Notes: generated from the sequence alone by a model not told the origin. A stretch of 64,000 bases of DNA from Candidatus Protistibacter heckmannii (GCA_025050535.1 JALBVF010000001.1:310001-374000), one strand, 5' to 3'. Counted from the first letter of the stretch, positions 54,261-63,728 are shown. Translations and numbers: made by a program.

Positions 54261-55484
54261 ATGCTTAGCTGGGAAGATGAAACTGTCGGGGCTCAGGTCG
54301 CGACCCCCAAACTTCAGGTGATACAAACGCAGCGCGTCACCGAAGCACCCGCTGCAGGGAAATCCGTCACCGCGGATTTTGCCCGCTCCAACACTCCGCT
54401 CCCCGACATCGCACTCGCACCCTTCGCTGCAACCCAGCCTCAGGCGGCCGCCTGCGAAGCGTCCCTGCGCCGCGTCAACGTCGCGGACAAGCGCATCATC
54501 AACGGTCAGACCGACGTCAATCAGCTGGTCCCGTTCAAGTACAAATGGGCTTGGGAAAAATACCTGGCCGGCTGCGCCAACCATTGGATGCCGCAGGAAA
54601 TCAACATGTCTCGCGACATCGCCACCTGGAAAGATCCCAATGGTCTGACCGAGGACGAGCGCCGGATCATCAAGCGCAACCTGGGCTTTTTCGTCACCGC
54701 CGATTCCCTGGCGGCGAACAACATCGTCCTGGGCACCTACCGCCAGATCACTGCTCCGGAATGCCGCCAATACCTGCTGCGCCAGGCCTTCGAGGAAGCC
54801 ATCCACACCCACGCCTACCAGTACATCGTGGAGTCGCTGGGTCTGGACGAGTCGGAAATCTTCAACTCCTATCATGAAGTGCCGTCGATCCGGGCCAAGG
54901 ACGAGTTCCTGATCCCCTTCATCGACACGCTCACCGACCCGTCCTTCAAGACCGGCACCCCCGAAAACGACCAGAAGCTCCTGAAGTCGCTGATCGTCTT
55001 CGCCTGCATCATGGAAGGCCTGTTCTTCTACGTCGGCTTCACCCAGATCCTGGCCATGGGCCGTCAGAACAAGATGACCGGCGCCGCCGAGCAGTATCAG
55101 TACATCCTGCGTGACGAGTCCATGCACTGCAATTTCGGCATCGACCTGATCAATCAGATCAAGCTGGAGAACCCGCATCTCTGGACGGTCGAGCTCAAGG
55201 AAGAAATCAAGGAGCTCTTCGTCAAGGCGGTGGATCTGGAATACCGCTATGCAGAGGACACTATGCCGCACGGCGTCCTGGGCCTGAACGCCCCGATGTT
55301 CAAGGCCTATCTGCGCTTCATCTGCAGCCGCCGCTGCGCTCAGATCGGTCTCGACCCGCTCTTCCCCAACGAGGAAAACCCCTTCCCGTGGATGAGCGAG
55401 ATGATCGACCTGAAAAAAGAACGCAACTTCTTCGAAACCCGTGTGATTGAATATCAGACGGGCGGCGCACTCAGTTGGGAGTAA
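54261..55484 (+). CDS. nrdB: Class Ia ribonucleotide reductase, small subunit
   Basis: This houses the di-iron centre and tyrosyl radical. There are 407 residues. The ligand pattern is present: [10 protein letters not shown] gives Glu, His and the radical Tyr in the E-x2-H-x3-Y spacing, EGLFFYVGF the next Glu, and [10 protein letters not shown] the last Glu and His. A tyrosine rather than phenylalanine argues against class Ic. The first 80 residues are an extension before [19 protein letters not shown] 54261 is the first start in good context. It ends GALSWE, the tail that binds NrdA. A terminator follows. Confidence 0.96.
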   Translation: MLSWEDETVGAQVATPKLQVIQTQRVTEAPAAGKSVTADFARSNTPLPDIALAPFAATQPQAAACEASLRRVNVADKRIINGQTDVNQLVPFKYKWAWEKYLAGCANHWMPQEINMSRDIATWKDPNGLTEDERRIIKRNLGFFVTADSLAANNIVLGTYRQITAPECRQYLLRQAFEEAIHTHAYQYIVESLGLDESEIFNSYHEVPSIRAKDEFLIPFIDTLTDPSFKTGTPENDQKLLKSLIVFACIMEGLFFYVGFTQILAMGRQNKMTGAAEQYQYILRDESMHCNFGIDLINQIKLENPHLWTVELKEEIKELFVKAVDLEYRYAEDTMPHGVLGLNAPMFKAYLRFICSRRCAQIGLDPLFPNEENPFPWMSEMIDLKKERNFFETRVIEYQTGGALSWE

Positions 55485-55512
55485 GCTTGCGACCGCGGGC
55501 CCCAGCCCGCTT

Positions 55513-55547
55513 GGCCCACTTCCTCCCCTTGCGGGGATGGGCCTTTA
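55513..55547 (+). terminator. Probable terminator after nrdB
   Basis: An outer stem GGCCCA / TGGGCC encloses an inner CCCC-TTGC-GGGG stem and is followed by TTTAT, 28 bp after the nrdB stop. Confidence 0.6.
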
Positions 55548-55809
55548 TCCCTCCAAAAAAGCAGCATTCAGCGCCAGCTTCCATTTCCCCGACTCTCTCT
55601 GTCTTTTCTTCTCGCCAACCGCATCGGCTGCTGTCTCGGCGCCGGCGGGGGGCGGTACAGGATTCATTAGCGTGCGTCACGGCATCACTTCGCGCGCCGA
55701 TGCATAGCCCGCTCGATTGTTCCCAAGGCCCCTCGTGGGCCGCGGGTTCGGATCGGTCGGGTTTCCACAATCGGTAGTTTTGTTGAAATCTCAGTTGAAG
55801 GAGAAATAC
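55548..55809. other. Non-coding stretch before the histone-like gene
   Basis: No gene is seen between nrdB and the histone-like gene. The first half is C/T-rich on the plus strand. The last 20 bp carry the GAAGGAG ribosome-binding site of the next gene. A promoter for that gene must lie here, but I cannot point to certain boxes. Confidence 0.4.
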
Positions 55810-56163
55810 ATGGCAACTGCAGCGAAGAAGAAGGCCCCGGCCAAGAAGCCGGCCGCCAAGAAGCCCGCCGCCAAGAAGCCCGCCGCCAAGAAGCCCGCCG
55901 CCAAGAAGGTGGTGAAGAAGGCCGCCGCCAAGAAGCCCGCCGCCAAGAAGGCAGTGAAGAAGGCCGCCGCCAAGAAGCCTGCCAAGAAAGCTGCGAAAAA
56001 GGCTGCGAAGAAGCCCGCCGCCAAAAAGCCTGCTGCCAAGAAGGCCGCCAAGAAGCCCGCTGCCGCTGCGCATGCTCCTACCGCGGCTCCCGCGGCTCCC
56101 GCGGTGAAGACGGCGCTGAACCCGGCCGCAGCTTGGCCTTTCCCGACCGGCAGCCGTCCATAA
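55810..56163 (+). CDS. Histone H1-like DNA-binding protein with KKPAA repeats
   Basis: This is a 117-residue, very basic protein. About 80 residues are tandem AAKKPAAKKPAAKK units like the C-terminal tail of eukaryotic H1 and the Bordetella BpH1 protein, and the C-terminus is Ala/Pro-rich, ending WPFPTGSRP. It should bind DNA non-specifically and compact the nucleoid. The DNA is a direct repeat of about 15 bp units, so repeat number is likely to vary between strains. The start ATG 55810 has GAAGGAG at the right distance. A terminator follows 95 bp after the stop. Confidence 0.9.
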   Translation: MATAAKKKAPAKKPAAKKPAAKKPAAKKPAAKKVVKKAAAKKPAAKKAVKKAAAKKPAKKAAKKAAKKPAAKKPAAKKAAKKPAAAAHAPTAAPAAPAVKTALNPAAAWPFPTGSRP

Positions 56164-56258
56164 TCTGGACAGCCGCCTGAGGGGTAAAGCAAGACACTTT
56201 GGTGTCCTTCCGGGCCTGGTCACGTCACCGGGCCTGACGGGCCGCTAGTCGGCTCAGA

Positions 56259-56292
56259 GTCCGCCGAGAGTTCGCTCTCCGGCGGGCTTTTT
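56259..56292 (+). terminator. Terminator after the histone-like gene
   Basis: GTCCGCCGAGAG and CTCTCCGGCGGGC form a stem with one bulged base around TTCG, followed by five T. The following DUF167 start lies 21 bp on. Confidence 0.75.
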
Positions 56293-56313
56293 CATTCCTG
56301 GCGCCGCGCGAAC

Positions 56314-56610
56314 ATGAATGAACCCTGGTGCAAGCAAGACAAGGACGGGCTCGTCCTGAGCCTGCATGTGCAGCCCGGCGCGAAGCGTTCGGAGGTCGTC
56401 GGCATGCACAGGGATGCGCTCAAGATCCGCGTCGCCGCGCAGGCCGTCGAGGGGCAGGCCAACGCCGCGCTGCTGCGTTGGCTGGCCGACAGGCTTGATT
56501 GCCGGATCGCCGATCTGGAGTTGCTCAGCGGCGCGACCGGCCGCCAGAAAAGAATACGGCTGCGCACGGAATGCGCAGCCGCAGAGGTGGAACGCAGGCT
56601 CAAGCCCTGA
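56314..56610 (+). CDS. DUF167 (YggU) family protein
   Basis: A 98-residue protein of the small YggU/DUF167 family with no settled function. LSLHVQPGAKRSEVVGMHRD followed by ALKIRVAAQAVEGQANAALLR is the conserved core, and LLSGATGRQKRIRL closes it. The frame is intact. An IS630 type B copy begins 34 bp after the stop. Confidence 0.9.
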   Translation: MNEPWCKQDKDGLVLSLHVQPGAKRSEVVGMHRDALKIRVAAQAVEGQANAALLRWLADRLDCRIADLELLSGATGRQKRIRLRTECAAAEVERRLKP

Positions 56611-56644
56611 CCGCGCGCTGCGCGGCCGCGGCGGGTTTGGCTTA

Positions 56645-57767
56645 TTGATCCGGCAGGAAGAAGTTTTCATGCGGCGTATTTGACGCGGAGATCCTGGAAG
56701 TAGGATTTCATGCGTTCGAGATGGGTTTCGATGAACGCCATATGGTTCTTTGCTGCGGCGTGTAATTTGGCCTTTGTTCTGACGGGGACTCGTGTTCTGA
56801 TGACATGTTTCAGGTCGGCGTTGAGTCGCTCATCCAGATTGAGCTCCGGGCTGTAGCTTGGCAGGTAAAAGACTTCGATGTCGGCTTGGTGCTCGGCAAG
56901 CCATGCCTTGACCGGCTTGCAGTGATGCACGCCGAGGTTGTCGATGATCAGGAACACTTTCTTTCCCGCGCGCTTGCCATCGGCCACCAGCACCTCGAAG
57001 AGCTCGATGAGCTTCTCGTGGTTAAAGGCACCATCGATGATCATCCAGCTTGCCTTGCCCTGATTGGTCACCGTGGAAATCATCGACAGCTTCTGTCGCG
57101 TACCTCTAACCGCCATCGTGACCGGGGTTTGCCCTTTGGGAGCATAACTGCGGCTCCGAACATCCGTATTCACCAACGCGGTTTCGTCACCCCAGTGAGT
57201 CTCGCCACCTTTGGCCTTGGCACGCTTCTCGATGGCCGGATACTCCTGATCGATCCACTGCTTGACAGACTCCGGTCGCTGTTCGTAAGCGCGCTTGATC
57301 GGCTTTTTCGGCGTGAAACCCCAGCGCTTGAGGTAGTCTCCGACCGCACGTATTGAGAGTTTGACCGCGTATTCCTGTTCGATGAACAGCATGACCGCGC
57401 CTCGCGTCCAGAGCGCAGATTCCATCTTCAACTGCTCCGGACGTTTGTCGCAGATCGTGCGCCGGATTGCTTCTTCTTGATCCGCATTCAGCCGTCTTCC
57501 GTCTCCTGGCGTACGAGCTTGTGGGCGCGGCTTCAGGGTCGCCGCGGCCCCTTCTTCATAGAGATCAATGGCCAGTCGAGCCGCCGGGTAACTCAGCCCC
57601 GTCAACTCCACGATGGCCATGACTCCGTATCCCTTCCGATGCAACCTCACGACCTGCTTTCGCCTCTCGTGCAGTTGCTCCAGTTTCTGGTATCGAGCGT
57701 CTTCTTTTTCCATGCCGATTCGATGTCAGAAATGATAATAAATTAAATCTTTATATTGCCGTGTCAA
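56645..57767. mobile_element. IS630-family element, type B copy 2 (1123 bp, apparently intact)
   Basis: The element is flanked by TA (56643-56644, 57768-57769). The left end is TTGATCCGGCAGGAAG and the reverse complement of the right end is TTGACACGGCAATATAAAG, giving imperfect terminal repeats TTGAnnCGGCA. It carries one full transposase gene and separates the DUF167 gene from a 5'-truncated KfrA-like gene. Confidence 0.9.
56667..57713 (-). CDS. IS630-family transposase, type B, intact
   Basis: There are 348 residues with start MEKEDARYQKLEQLHERRKQ, two N-terminal HTH blocks (VMAIVELTGLSYPAARLAID), and the full DDE set: THWGDETALV, FLIIDNLGVHH and SPELNLDERLN. The C-terminus is FQDLRVKYAA. 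It is the only one of the four IS630 transposases in the window with start codon, all three acidic residues and natural C-terminus, so it is the likely source of activity for both type B copies. Confidence 0.92.
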   Translation of the reverse strand: MEKEDARYQKLEQLHERRKQVVRLHRKGYGVMAIVELTGLSYPAARLAIDLYEEGAAATLKPRPQARTPGDGRRLNADQEEAIRRTICDKRPEQLKMESALWTRGAVMLFIEQEYAVKLSIRAVGDYLKRWGFTPKKPIKRAYEQRPESVKQWIDQEYPAIEKRAKAKGGETHWGDETALVNTDVRSRSYAPKGQTPVTMAVRGTRQKLSMISTVTNQGKASWMIIDGAFNHEKLIELFEVLVADGKRAGKKVFLIIDNLGVHHCKPVKAWLAEHQADIEVFYLPSYSPELNLDERLNADLKHVIRTRVPVRTKAKLHAAAKNHMAFIETHLERMKSYFQDLRVKYAA

Positions 57768-57773
57768 TAATGA

Positions 57774-58493
57774 CGAACTGAAGCTCTGGAAGGACAGCAG
57801 GCAAAGGTCGACGCCTTGAGCGCGGCCTTGCCGCCGGCCGTAGCCAACGCCATGATGGCGGCTTGGGCCATGGTGGTGCGGGATGAGGCTGCGCGTGGGC
57901 GGGCCGCTGTCGATGCGGCGCATGCATGCATCCAGGCGCTGGAGCAGCAGGTCGAATCGTCGCGCACCGAGGCAGAGCAGCGACTGGCGGCCGCCAACAC
58001 CGCCCACGAGCGGCGGCTGGTCGAGTTGCAGGAAGCCATGATGGCCCAGGAGCAGGCGTTCCGTGCCGAGATCGACAAGGCGACCGAACGTCTCGAAGGC
58101 GTGCAAAAGCATGTCATGCTGTAGGTTGCCGAAGCGCGAGAAGCGGCCAAGCGAGCCGAGGTGCTGCTGGCCAAAGCGCAACAGAAGAACGAAGATCTAT
58201 CGGCCGAGGCGCAGCAACTCAGGACAGACCTGGCGTCCCAGACCCAGCAAAGCACAAGAGCCCGCGAGGACTTGGCCAGGGGGTCTCAGGAAGCGGATAA
58301 GTTGCGAACCGAGCGCGAAACACTGGTCCAGCAGCTCGCCATGCTCACCGGCAAGCTCGACGCCAAGACGGCACAGATAGAATCGTTGGAGCACAGGGCC
58401 ATCGGCGCGGAGAGTCAGCTGGGAGTGGCCCTGAAACGGCCGGCAGCAACCAAGAAGAAAGCAGGGAAAGCGGATCAAACCGACTTAGTTTGA
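57774..58493 (+). pseudogene. KfrA-like coiled-coil DNA-binding protein, 5'-truncated and interrupted
   Basis: LSAALPPAVANAMMAAWAMV matches the segment that follows the HTH in KfrA-type proteins, which are common on plasmids where they bind DNA and form filaments. A long coiled coil of Ala/Glu/Gln/Arg heptads follows, then a basic tail (RPAATKKKAGKADQ). The N-terminal DNA-binding part is missing at the IS630 type B border. The frame is closed there by TGA at 57771. A TAG at 58122-58124, after QKHVML, interrupts the coil. Confidence 0.75.
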
Positions 58494-58509
58494 GCGCTAA
58501 GTCCTATTT

Positions 58510-58806
58510 TTACATGTATGTCGGCTGTACCCGCGCCTGGCGGGCGATCTCGCCGATGCGCGAGACGATGCCCTCGATGCTCTGCACGTTCTGTTCGGCG
58601 ATGGGCAGGAACTGGGTGCCGAATTCGGTCAGGCGCACATGGCGCGTGGTGCGGTCGAAGAGGCGGAAGCCGAACTGCTCCTCGAGCTCGCGCACCATCG
58701 TGCTCAGGCCCGACTTGGCGATGAAGAGCTGCTCGGCGGCGCGCGAGAAATTGTGCAGCCGCGCCACCAGGAGAAAGACTTTGAGCTGCCGATGCAAAAT
58801 GTTCAA
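58510..58806 (-). pseudogene. LysR-family regulator, N-terminal fragment
   Basis: Only the DNA-binding part remains. A likely TTG start (58806) gives LNILHRQLKVFLLVARLHNF, then the HTH SRAAEQLFIAKSGLSTMVRE and LFDRTTRHVRLTEFG. The frame stops after about 98 residues, just after the linker helix (IVSRIGEIARQARVQPTYM), and the whole effector-binding domain is absent. The end of the KfrA-like gene follows within 20 bp. It is divergent from the Bug receptor gene, the usual place for the regulator of such a cluster. Confidence 0.8.
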
Positions 58807-59040
58807 GCCGGCTCCTCCGGATCCCGGGCGCCGCGGCGGGATACCGGTCGAACGCCGATTTATCTGCAATATTGATCAAATCATATTGTATTTCTATTTC
58901 CCATATGAATTGCGGCGGGCTTAAATCCGGCTCGGAGCCTCACCTCTTGAGGGTTCGATCGGACGCATCGATCGAGCCCGCGAGCGGACGCCCGGATCCG
59001 CCGCCTGTTTGCCATCCTTGCCCCGAGAGGAGATGACGTC

Positions 59041-60042
59041 GTGCCGAAGAAGACCCTGTTCCGCCGCGCTTTGCTGCGTCACGCAGAGCTGAGCCTCGCC
59101 GTCGCCTTCGGCCTTGCCGCCCTGCCCGCGCAAGCCCAGAACGCCTATCCGTCCAAGCCGCTGCGCATCGTCGTGCCCTTTTCGCCGGGCGGCGGCATCA
59201 ATATCCTTTCGCGCACCATCGGCCAGCGCCTGGGCGATCAAAGGAAGGTCTCGGTCGTGGTCGACAACCGGCCTGGCGCCAGTGGCAACATCGGCACCGA
59301 CATCGCCGCCAAGTCCCCGCCCGACGGCTACACTCTGCTGATGACCGCCAACACGATCATCATGACGCCCAGCCTCATCAAGACCACGCCCTACGACGCG
59401 GTGAAGGACTTCATGCCCGTCTCCATGCTCGCCATCGGCAGCCTGGTGCTCGTCACCCGGCCCAACCTGGGCATCAAGACCGCCAAGGGCCTGCTCGAAT
59501 ACGCCCAGGCCAATCCCGGCAAGCTCAATTACGGCTTGCCCGGCAACGGCACGCCGCACCACCTCGCGATGGAGCTGCTCAAGCAACGCGCCGGCGTGGA
59601 CATCGTGCACGTGCCTTACAAGGGTTCGGGCGGCCTGGTCAGCGACGTGATCGGCGGCCAGGTCGACGTGGCCTTCCTGCCCATCCATCAGGCCATGCCG
59701 CATGTGAAGACCGGCAAGATCGTCATGCTCGCCGCCGGCGGCGCGCACCGCACCGCGGTCACGCCCGACGTGCCCTCGCTCGAGGAAGCCCTGAACATCT
59801 GCGACATCGACGTGGACATGTGGTACGGCTTCTATCTGCCCGCCGGCGCGCCCAAGCCCGTGGCCGCCAAGCTCAACGCCGAGGTCAACGCCATCCTGCG
59901 CCAGCCCGAAGTCGGCGCGGCCCTGACCGCCGTCGGCCTGCAGCCCGGCGGCAGCACGCCCGAGCAGCTCGCCGCGCGAACCGGCTCGGACCTGGCGCGC
60001 TGGGCCAAGGTGGTCCAGCAGGCCAAGCTCAGCGCGGATTGA
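59041..60042 (+). CDS. Bug/TctC-family periplasmic solute receptor
   Basis: There are 333 residues from a GTG start. The signal peptide includes ELSLAVAFGLAALPAQAQ. Family motifs are YPSKPLRIVVPFSPGGG, VVDNRPGASGNIGTDIAA, SPPDGYTLLMTA, YGLPGNGTPHHLAMELLKQ and VPYKGSGGLVSDVIGGQVDV. GGGIN replaces the more common GGGxD at the ligand pocket. The frame is intact, unlike the other Bug gene at 5.3-6.3 kb. The neighbours (LysR fragment, flavin monooxygenase, NIPSNAP) suggest it delivered an aromatic or carboxylated compound for degradation. Confidence 0.93.
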   Translation: MPKKTLFRRALLRHAELSLAVAFGLAALPAQAQNAYPSKPLRIVVPFSPGGGINILSRTIGQRLGDQRKVSVVVDNRPGASGNIGTDIAAKSPPDGYTLLMTANTIIMTPSLIKTTPYDAVKDFMPVSMLAIGSLVLVTRPNLGIKTAKGLLEYAQANPGKLNYGLPGNGTPHHLAMELLKQRAGVDIVHVPYKGSGGLVSDVIGGQVDVAFLPIHQAMPHVKTGKIVMLAAGGAHRTAVTPDVPSLEEALNICDIDVDMWYGFYLPAGAPKPVAAKLNAEVNAILRQPEVGAALTAVGLQPGGSTPEQLAARTGSDLARWAKVVQQAKLSAD

Positions 60043-60075
60043 ACCCTACTTTTCTAGAAAACCGGAGACAGCAGC

Positions 60076-61308
60076 ATGGAAGTCATCATCGTCGGCGGCG
60101 GCATCGGCGGCCTTACCCTCGCCCTCACCCTGCACAAGGCGGGCATCGCCTCGCGCGTCTACGAGGCCGCGTCCGAGATCAAGGCGGTGGGCGTGAGCCT
60201 GCTGCCCCATTCCACCAAGGTGCTCGGCGAACTCGGCCTGAACGAAGCCCTGGGCGACATCGCCGAGAGCACGCGCCAGAGCGCCTTCTTCCACCGATTC
60301 GGCCAGCACATCTTCGCCGAGGCCACCGGAAAATAAGCCGGCTACGACACGCCGCAGTTCCAGGTGCACCGCGGCGACCTGCAGATGGTCCTCTACGAAG
60401 CCTGCAAGCAGCGCATCGGCGCGGAAAAGATCCTCCTCTGCTGGAAGTGCACCGGCTTCTCGCAGGACGCCTCCGGCGCCACCACCTATTTCCAGAGCCC
60501 CACGAGTGAAGCCCTGCCGCCGTAGCGCGGCGACGTGGTCATCGCCTGCGACGGCCTGCACTCCGTGATCCGCAAGCAGCTCCACCCCGGCGAGTGTGAG
60601 CCGGTGTATTCGGGCGTGAACATGTGGCGCGGCGTGACCCGCTGGAAGCCCTATCTTGGCGGCGAAACCTATGTGCGCGGCGGCTGGCTCACCTGCGGCA
60701 AGATGGTCATCTACCCGATCCGCAAGGCGCTCGACGCCAACGGCCTGAAGCTCATCAACTGTGTGACCGAAGTCACCACGCCCGTCTACGAGCGCCGCGA
60801 CTGGAGCCGCCAGGGCCGCCTGGAGAACTTCATCCACGTCTTCGAGGACTGGCATTTCGACTGGCTCGACGTGCCCGCGATGATTCGCGCCGCCGACGTG
60901 CTGATCGAATTCCCGATGATCGACCAGGATCCCCTGCCCTGGTGGACCCAGGGTAGCGTCACCCTGCTCGGCGACGCCGCGCATCCGATGGTGCCGCGCG
61001 GCTCCAACGGCGCCGGCCAGGCCATCATCGACGCCCAGGCCCTCGCGGACTGCCTCGCCAGGAGTGGCGGCGACGTGGAAGAAGCCCTCAAGCGCTACAA
61101 GGAGCAACACCTCGCGGCCACCGCCAACATCGTCCTGACCAACCGCAAGAACCCGCCCGACGCGATCCTGCGCGAAGTCTACGAACGCAGCGGCGACAAG
61201 CCCTTCCACCACATCGACGATGTCATCAGCCAAGCCGAGCTCGCCGCCATCACCGACAGCTACAAGCGCGTGGCCGGCTACGACAAGGCGAGCCTGAAAA
61301 GCGCCTGA
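60076..61308 (+). pseudogene. FAD-dependent aromatic monooxygenase, two nonsense codons
   Basis: This is a member of the PHBH-fold flavin hydroxylases (salicylate or hydroxynicotinate hydroxylase type). It has the Rossmann GxGxxG in IIVGGGIGGLTLALTLHKAG, the DG motif in VIACDGLHSVIRKQL, and the GD motif in LLGDAAHPMVPRGSNGAGQA. The single frame of 411 codons is cut by TAA (60334-60336, after ATGK) and TAG (60523-60525, after EALPP), with no frameshift. The longest open part starts at 60535 and lacks the FAD-binding N-terminus, so no activity is expected. It lies 33 bp after the Bug receptor. Confidence 0.88.
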
Positions 61309-61368
61309 AGCGCGCCTGAGGAGGCGGCCTGCTATCCTGGCCGCACTTCAGACCGAGGAGACATCGTC

Positions 61369-61654
61369 ATGTTGCACGAACTGCGCATCTACCACTGCAT
61401 GCCCGGGCGCCTGCCCGACCTGAGCCACCGCTTCAAGGAGCACACCCTGGCGCTTTCGGAAAAGCACGGTTATCCGCTCAGTCGCCTTCTGAACGACGCT
61501 GATCGGACCGGACTCCAACCTGCTCTACTACATCCTCGAATGGCAAAGCCTGGCCGAGCGGGAAACGCGCACCAAGACCGAGGCCAACGGCGCGCTGGTG
61601 GCGCGCATGGAAAACATGATCTTCTCGCCCACCAGCTATTCGCCACTGCGCTGA
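61369..61654 (+). pseudogene. NIPSNAP-family protein, frameshifted and shortened
   Basis: MLHELRIYHCMPGRLPDLSHRF and EHTLALSEKHG match the start of NIPSNAP ferredoxin-like domains, small proteins often found with aromatic degradation enzymes. After YPLS the frame shifts (near 61490), and the next piece reads AF-stop-TTLIGPDSNLLYYILEWQSLAERE, where TGA replaces the usual tryptophan codon. A second part of the domain is also missing before TKTEANGALVARMEN. The stop is at 61652-61654. Confidence 0.75.
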
Positions 61655-61666
61655 ACGGCGGCCCGC

Positions 61667-62068
61667 TCAGACGCTCCAGTCCTCCACCCGCAGTTCCGCC
61701 GGCAGCCTCCAGAAAGCTTTGTCCGCGGACACCAGCAAGGCGTCGGCCGCGAGCGCATGGGCGGCGATCAGCATGTCCATGGCCGCCAGGACCGCGTCGC
61801 CTGACTGGGCCGTGGCGCGCAGCCGCGCATACACCGGCACGACCTGCTCGTCCCAGGGGAGGATGTCCACGCGCATCAGAAACGCCTCGACCGCTTCGCT
61901 CAGGCGCGCGGGATACGCCTTCTTCGCCAGCCTGAACAGCAGCTCCGCCTGCGTGATGGCGGACACGGCGACCTGACCAACCTCCAGACTGCGCAGACGG
62001 CCGAGCAGCACGGGATGCGTGCCCTTGATGGCATAGCTGGCCATGTTGATGTCGAAGAGATAGCGCAT
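61667..62068 (-). CDS. vapC: VapC-type PIN-domain toxin
   Basis: This is a 133-residue ribonuclease of the VapC family, which typically cleaves initiator tRNA or 23S rRNA. The acidic site is complete: Asp6 (YLFDINM), Glu42 (TQAELLF), Asp98 (AAMDMLIAAHAL) and Asp116 (SADKAFW). The end ELRVEDW is typical. Its ATG overlaps the vapB stop (TGATG), which fits translational coupling. Both genes are intact, unlike the higBA module at the other end of the window. Confidence 0.9.
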   Translation of the reverse strand: MRYLFDINMASYAIKGTHPVLLGRLRSLEVGQVAVSAITQAELLFRLAKKAYPARLSEAVEAFLMRVDILPWDEQVVPVYARLRATAQSGDAVLAAMDMLIAAHALAADALLVSADKAFWRLPAELRVEDWSV

Positions 62069-62310
62069 CAGAACAGCTCCCGTTCCTGTTCGGTCAGCGA
62101 ATCCCCGTCCTGCATGTAGTCGGTGCCCGGCGGCTCGGCGCTGACCAGATCGACGAAGTCGCTCCACGAGGGCGGCCGCTTGGAGAGGACGACGTCGCCG
62201 GTGCGCGCATCCCGGCGGATAAAGACTTCTTTGCCTTCGAAGCGGAACTCCATCGGCAGCCTGACGGCCTGGCTGTTGCCGTTGATGAAGAGTTTAGCGG
62301 TTTTTCTCAT
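62068..62310 (-). CDS. vapB: VapB-type antitoxin
   Basis: This 80-residue antitoxin has an N-terminal AbrB-type DNA-binding domain (KTAKLFINGNSQAVRLPMEF, EVFIRRDARTGDVVL) and a C-terminal toxin-wrapping tail (PSWSDFVDLVSAE ... GTDYMQDGDSLTEQERELF). ATG 62310 has a strong GAGGAGG site. The protein would repress its own promoter, which lies just upstream with an AT-rich inverted repeat. Confidence 0.9.
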   Translation of the reverse strand: MRKTAKLFINGNSQAVRLPMEFRFEGKEVFIRRDARTGDVVLSKRPPSWSDFVDLVSAEPPGTDYMQDGDSLTEQERELF

Positions 62311-62331
62311 GCTGGCCTCCTCGAGAGAAGA

Positions 62332-62354
62332 AATATATACCGATTGCATATATT
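62332..62354 (-). promoter_or_regulatory. Probable vapBC promoter/operator
   Basis: AATATAT (62332-62338) and ATATATT (62348-62354) form an inverted repeat 22 bp before vapB. TATATA on the minus strand within it can serve as the -10 box, so antitoxin binding would block transcription. Confidence 0.5.
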
Positions 62355-62556
62355 CTCGGACGCTCAATGCAAGCCGCTTTTTCCCTTCTTTTTGATACAA
62401 ATCGTGTCCAGCTTTTCCCATATCGATGCCCCCCCATCCGTGATGGATGAGCGGGAACGCGGCCCGCCGCAAGCTTCCATTGCGCGGCGGGCCACCGGGG
62501 AAAACGCCCCGTTCAAGCCGGATTGTTCACAGTGGCCCGGACAAGGGCCATACGCC

Positions 62557-63581
62557 TCAGGGCTTCTTGCCGACGTTCTTGTCGATCCAGGCGGCGAGCA
62601 GGTCGGCGATCTGCAGGTTGTTGCGGTCCTGCATGAGCATGTGCGAATTACCCTTGATGCCGATGTCCGGCAGCAGCAGCTCCGCCTTGCCGCCCGCCTT
62701 GTTCACAGCCGAGACGAAATCGCGCGGCACAGCTTCAGGCGCGGCGCCCAGCGCTGGAACATGTCCACGTAGTCGCCGTAGAGCACCATGATCGGCATGC
62801 CCAGATAGGGCTTGAGGTCGCCGTCGGGCGCCGGGAAGACCGAGGGCTCGACGGCGACGATGCCGGCGATGCCGCGCGGGGACAGGGCCGCGGGCTGGAA
62901 TGGATAGATGCCGGACTGCGAATGGCTCATCAGGATCGCGCCGTTCAGGCGGATGGAGAGCTCCGAGAGCGAAGGCACGGTGGGGTTGGGCGTGGGCAGC
63001 GAGAAGAGCCAGTCGGGCACCATCTGCTTCCAGAATTCACCTTGCGCCTCCACCGGGAACTGCATGCCCGGCAGCACTTCCGGATACTGCTTGCCGAAGC
63101 GGAAGATCGCCCATGCGCCTTCATGCCCGGCGGCGAAGATCGTCGGCAGCTTGTCGGTGGGCGCCTTGCCCATCTTGACCGCGGTGCCCGGCGGCGCATT
63201 CGCAGCGGAGCGGCTGCGCGAGGCCTGGTTGATCACGTAGACCGGCCAGCCCATGCGGCCGTCGGGCGTGGTCTCCCAGGTCTTGCCGGTCAGGCAGCAG
63301 CCGTGAATCATCACTATCAGATAGTTCTTCGCGCCGCCCGGCGGGGTCTGGTAGCGCACGTACATCTGCTCCACCGTGACCGTGCCCGAGGCCTCGTAGG
63401 CCGGCATCGAGGAAAGCGTGTCGGACTTCATGTCGCGGCCGCCGACGAAGAAGCTGCCCTGGCTTTCGAGGACCAGCGGGCCGGTGGTGGAGTTCATGGG
63501 GGCGCAGGCGCCCAGCGAGAGCGCGGCGGCGAGCGCCGCCAACGCGCCGAGCAGCCTGCGGGTGCGGATGCCGAATGTCAT
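62557..63581 (-). pseudogene. Secreted alpha/beta-hydrolase lipoprotein, frameshifted near the end
   Basis: An N-terminal lipoprotein signal peptide (LLGALAALAAALSLGACAP) has the lipobox LGAC. The oxyanion region is VMIHGCCLTGKTWE and the nucleophile region is LMSHSQSGIYPFQP. PIMVLYGDYVD precedes the acid residue. After RWAPRLKLC (near 62735) the frame is lost, and the true C-terminus, with the catalytic histidine (SAVNKAGGKAELL, IKGNSHMLMQDRNN, WIDKNVGKKP), continues in another frame to a stop at 62557. The predicted product of 292 residues thus lacks the histidine. Confidence 0.8.
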
Positions 63582-63728
63582 GTCTGCATCCTTGTCGTTT
63601 GTCTTGTCGTGCCTGGTGTATCAAAGGCAGCGGGCCTTATCATACGTGGGCCACGCGCGCCGTGCGGGCGCGATGGCGAAATCGCCTCGGCACAAAACGG
63701 GACAAAGCCGACAACTTCGGAGACAGGT

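Noticed and set aside
55830..56070. Short direct repeats that could suggest a CRISPR array
   Set aside because: The repeats are in-frame KKPAA codons of a histone-like gene and have no unique spacers.
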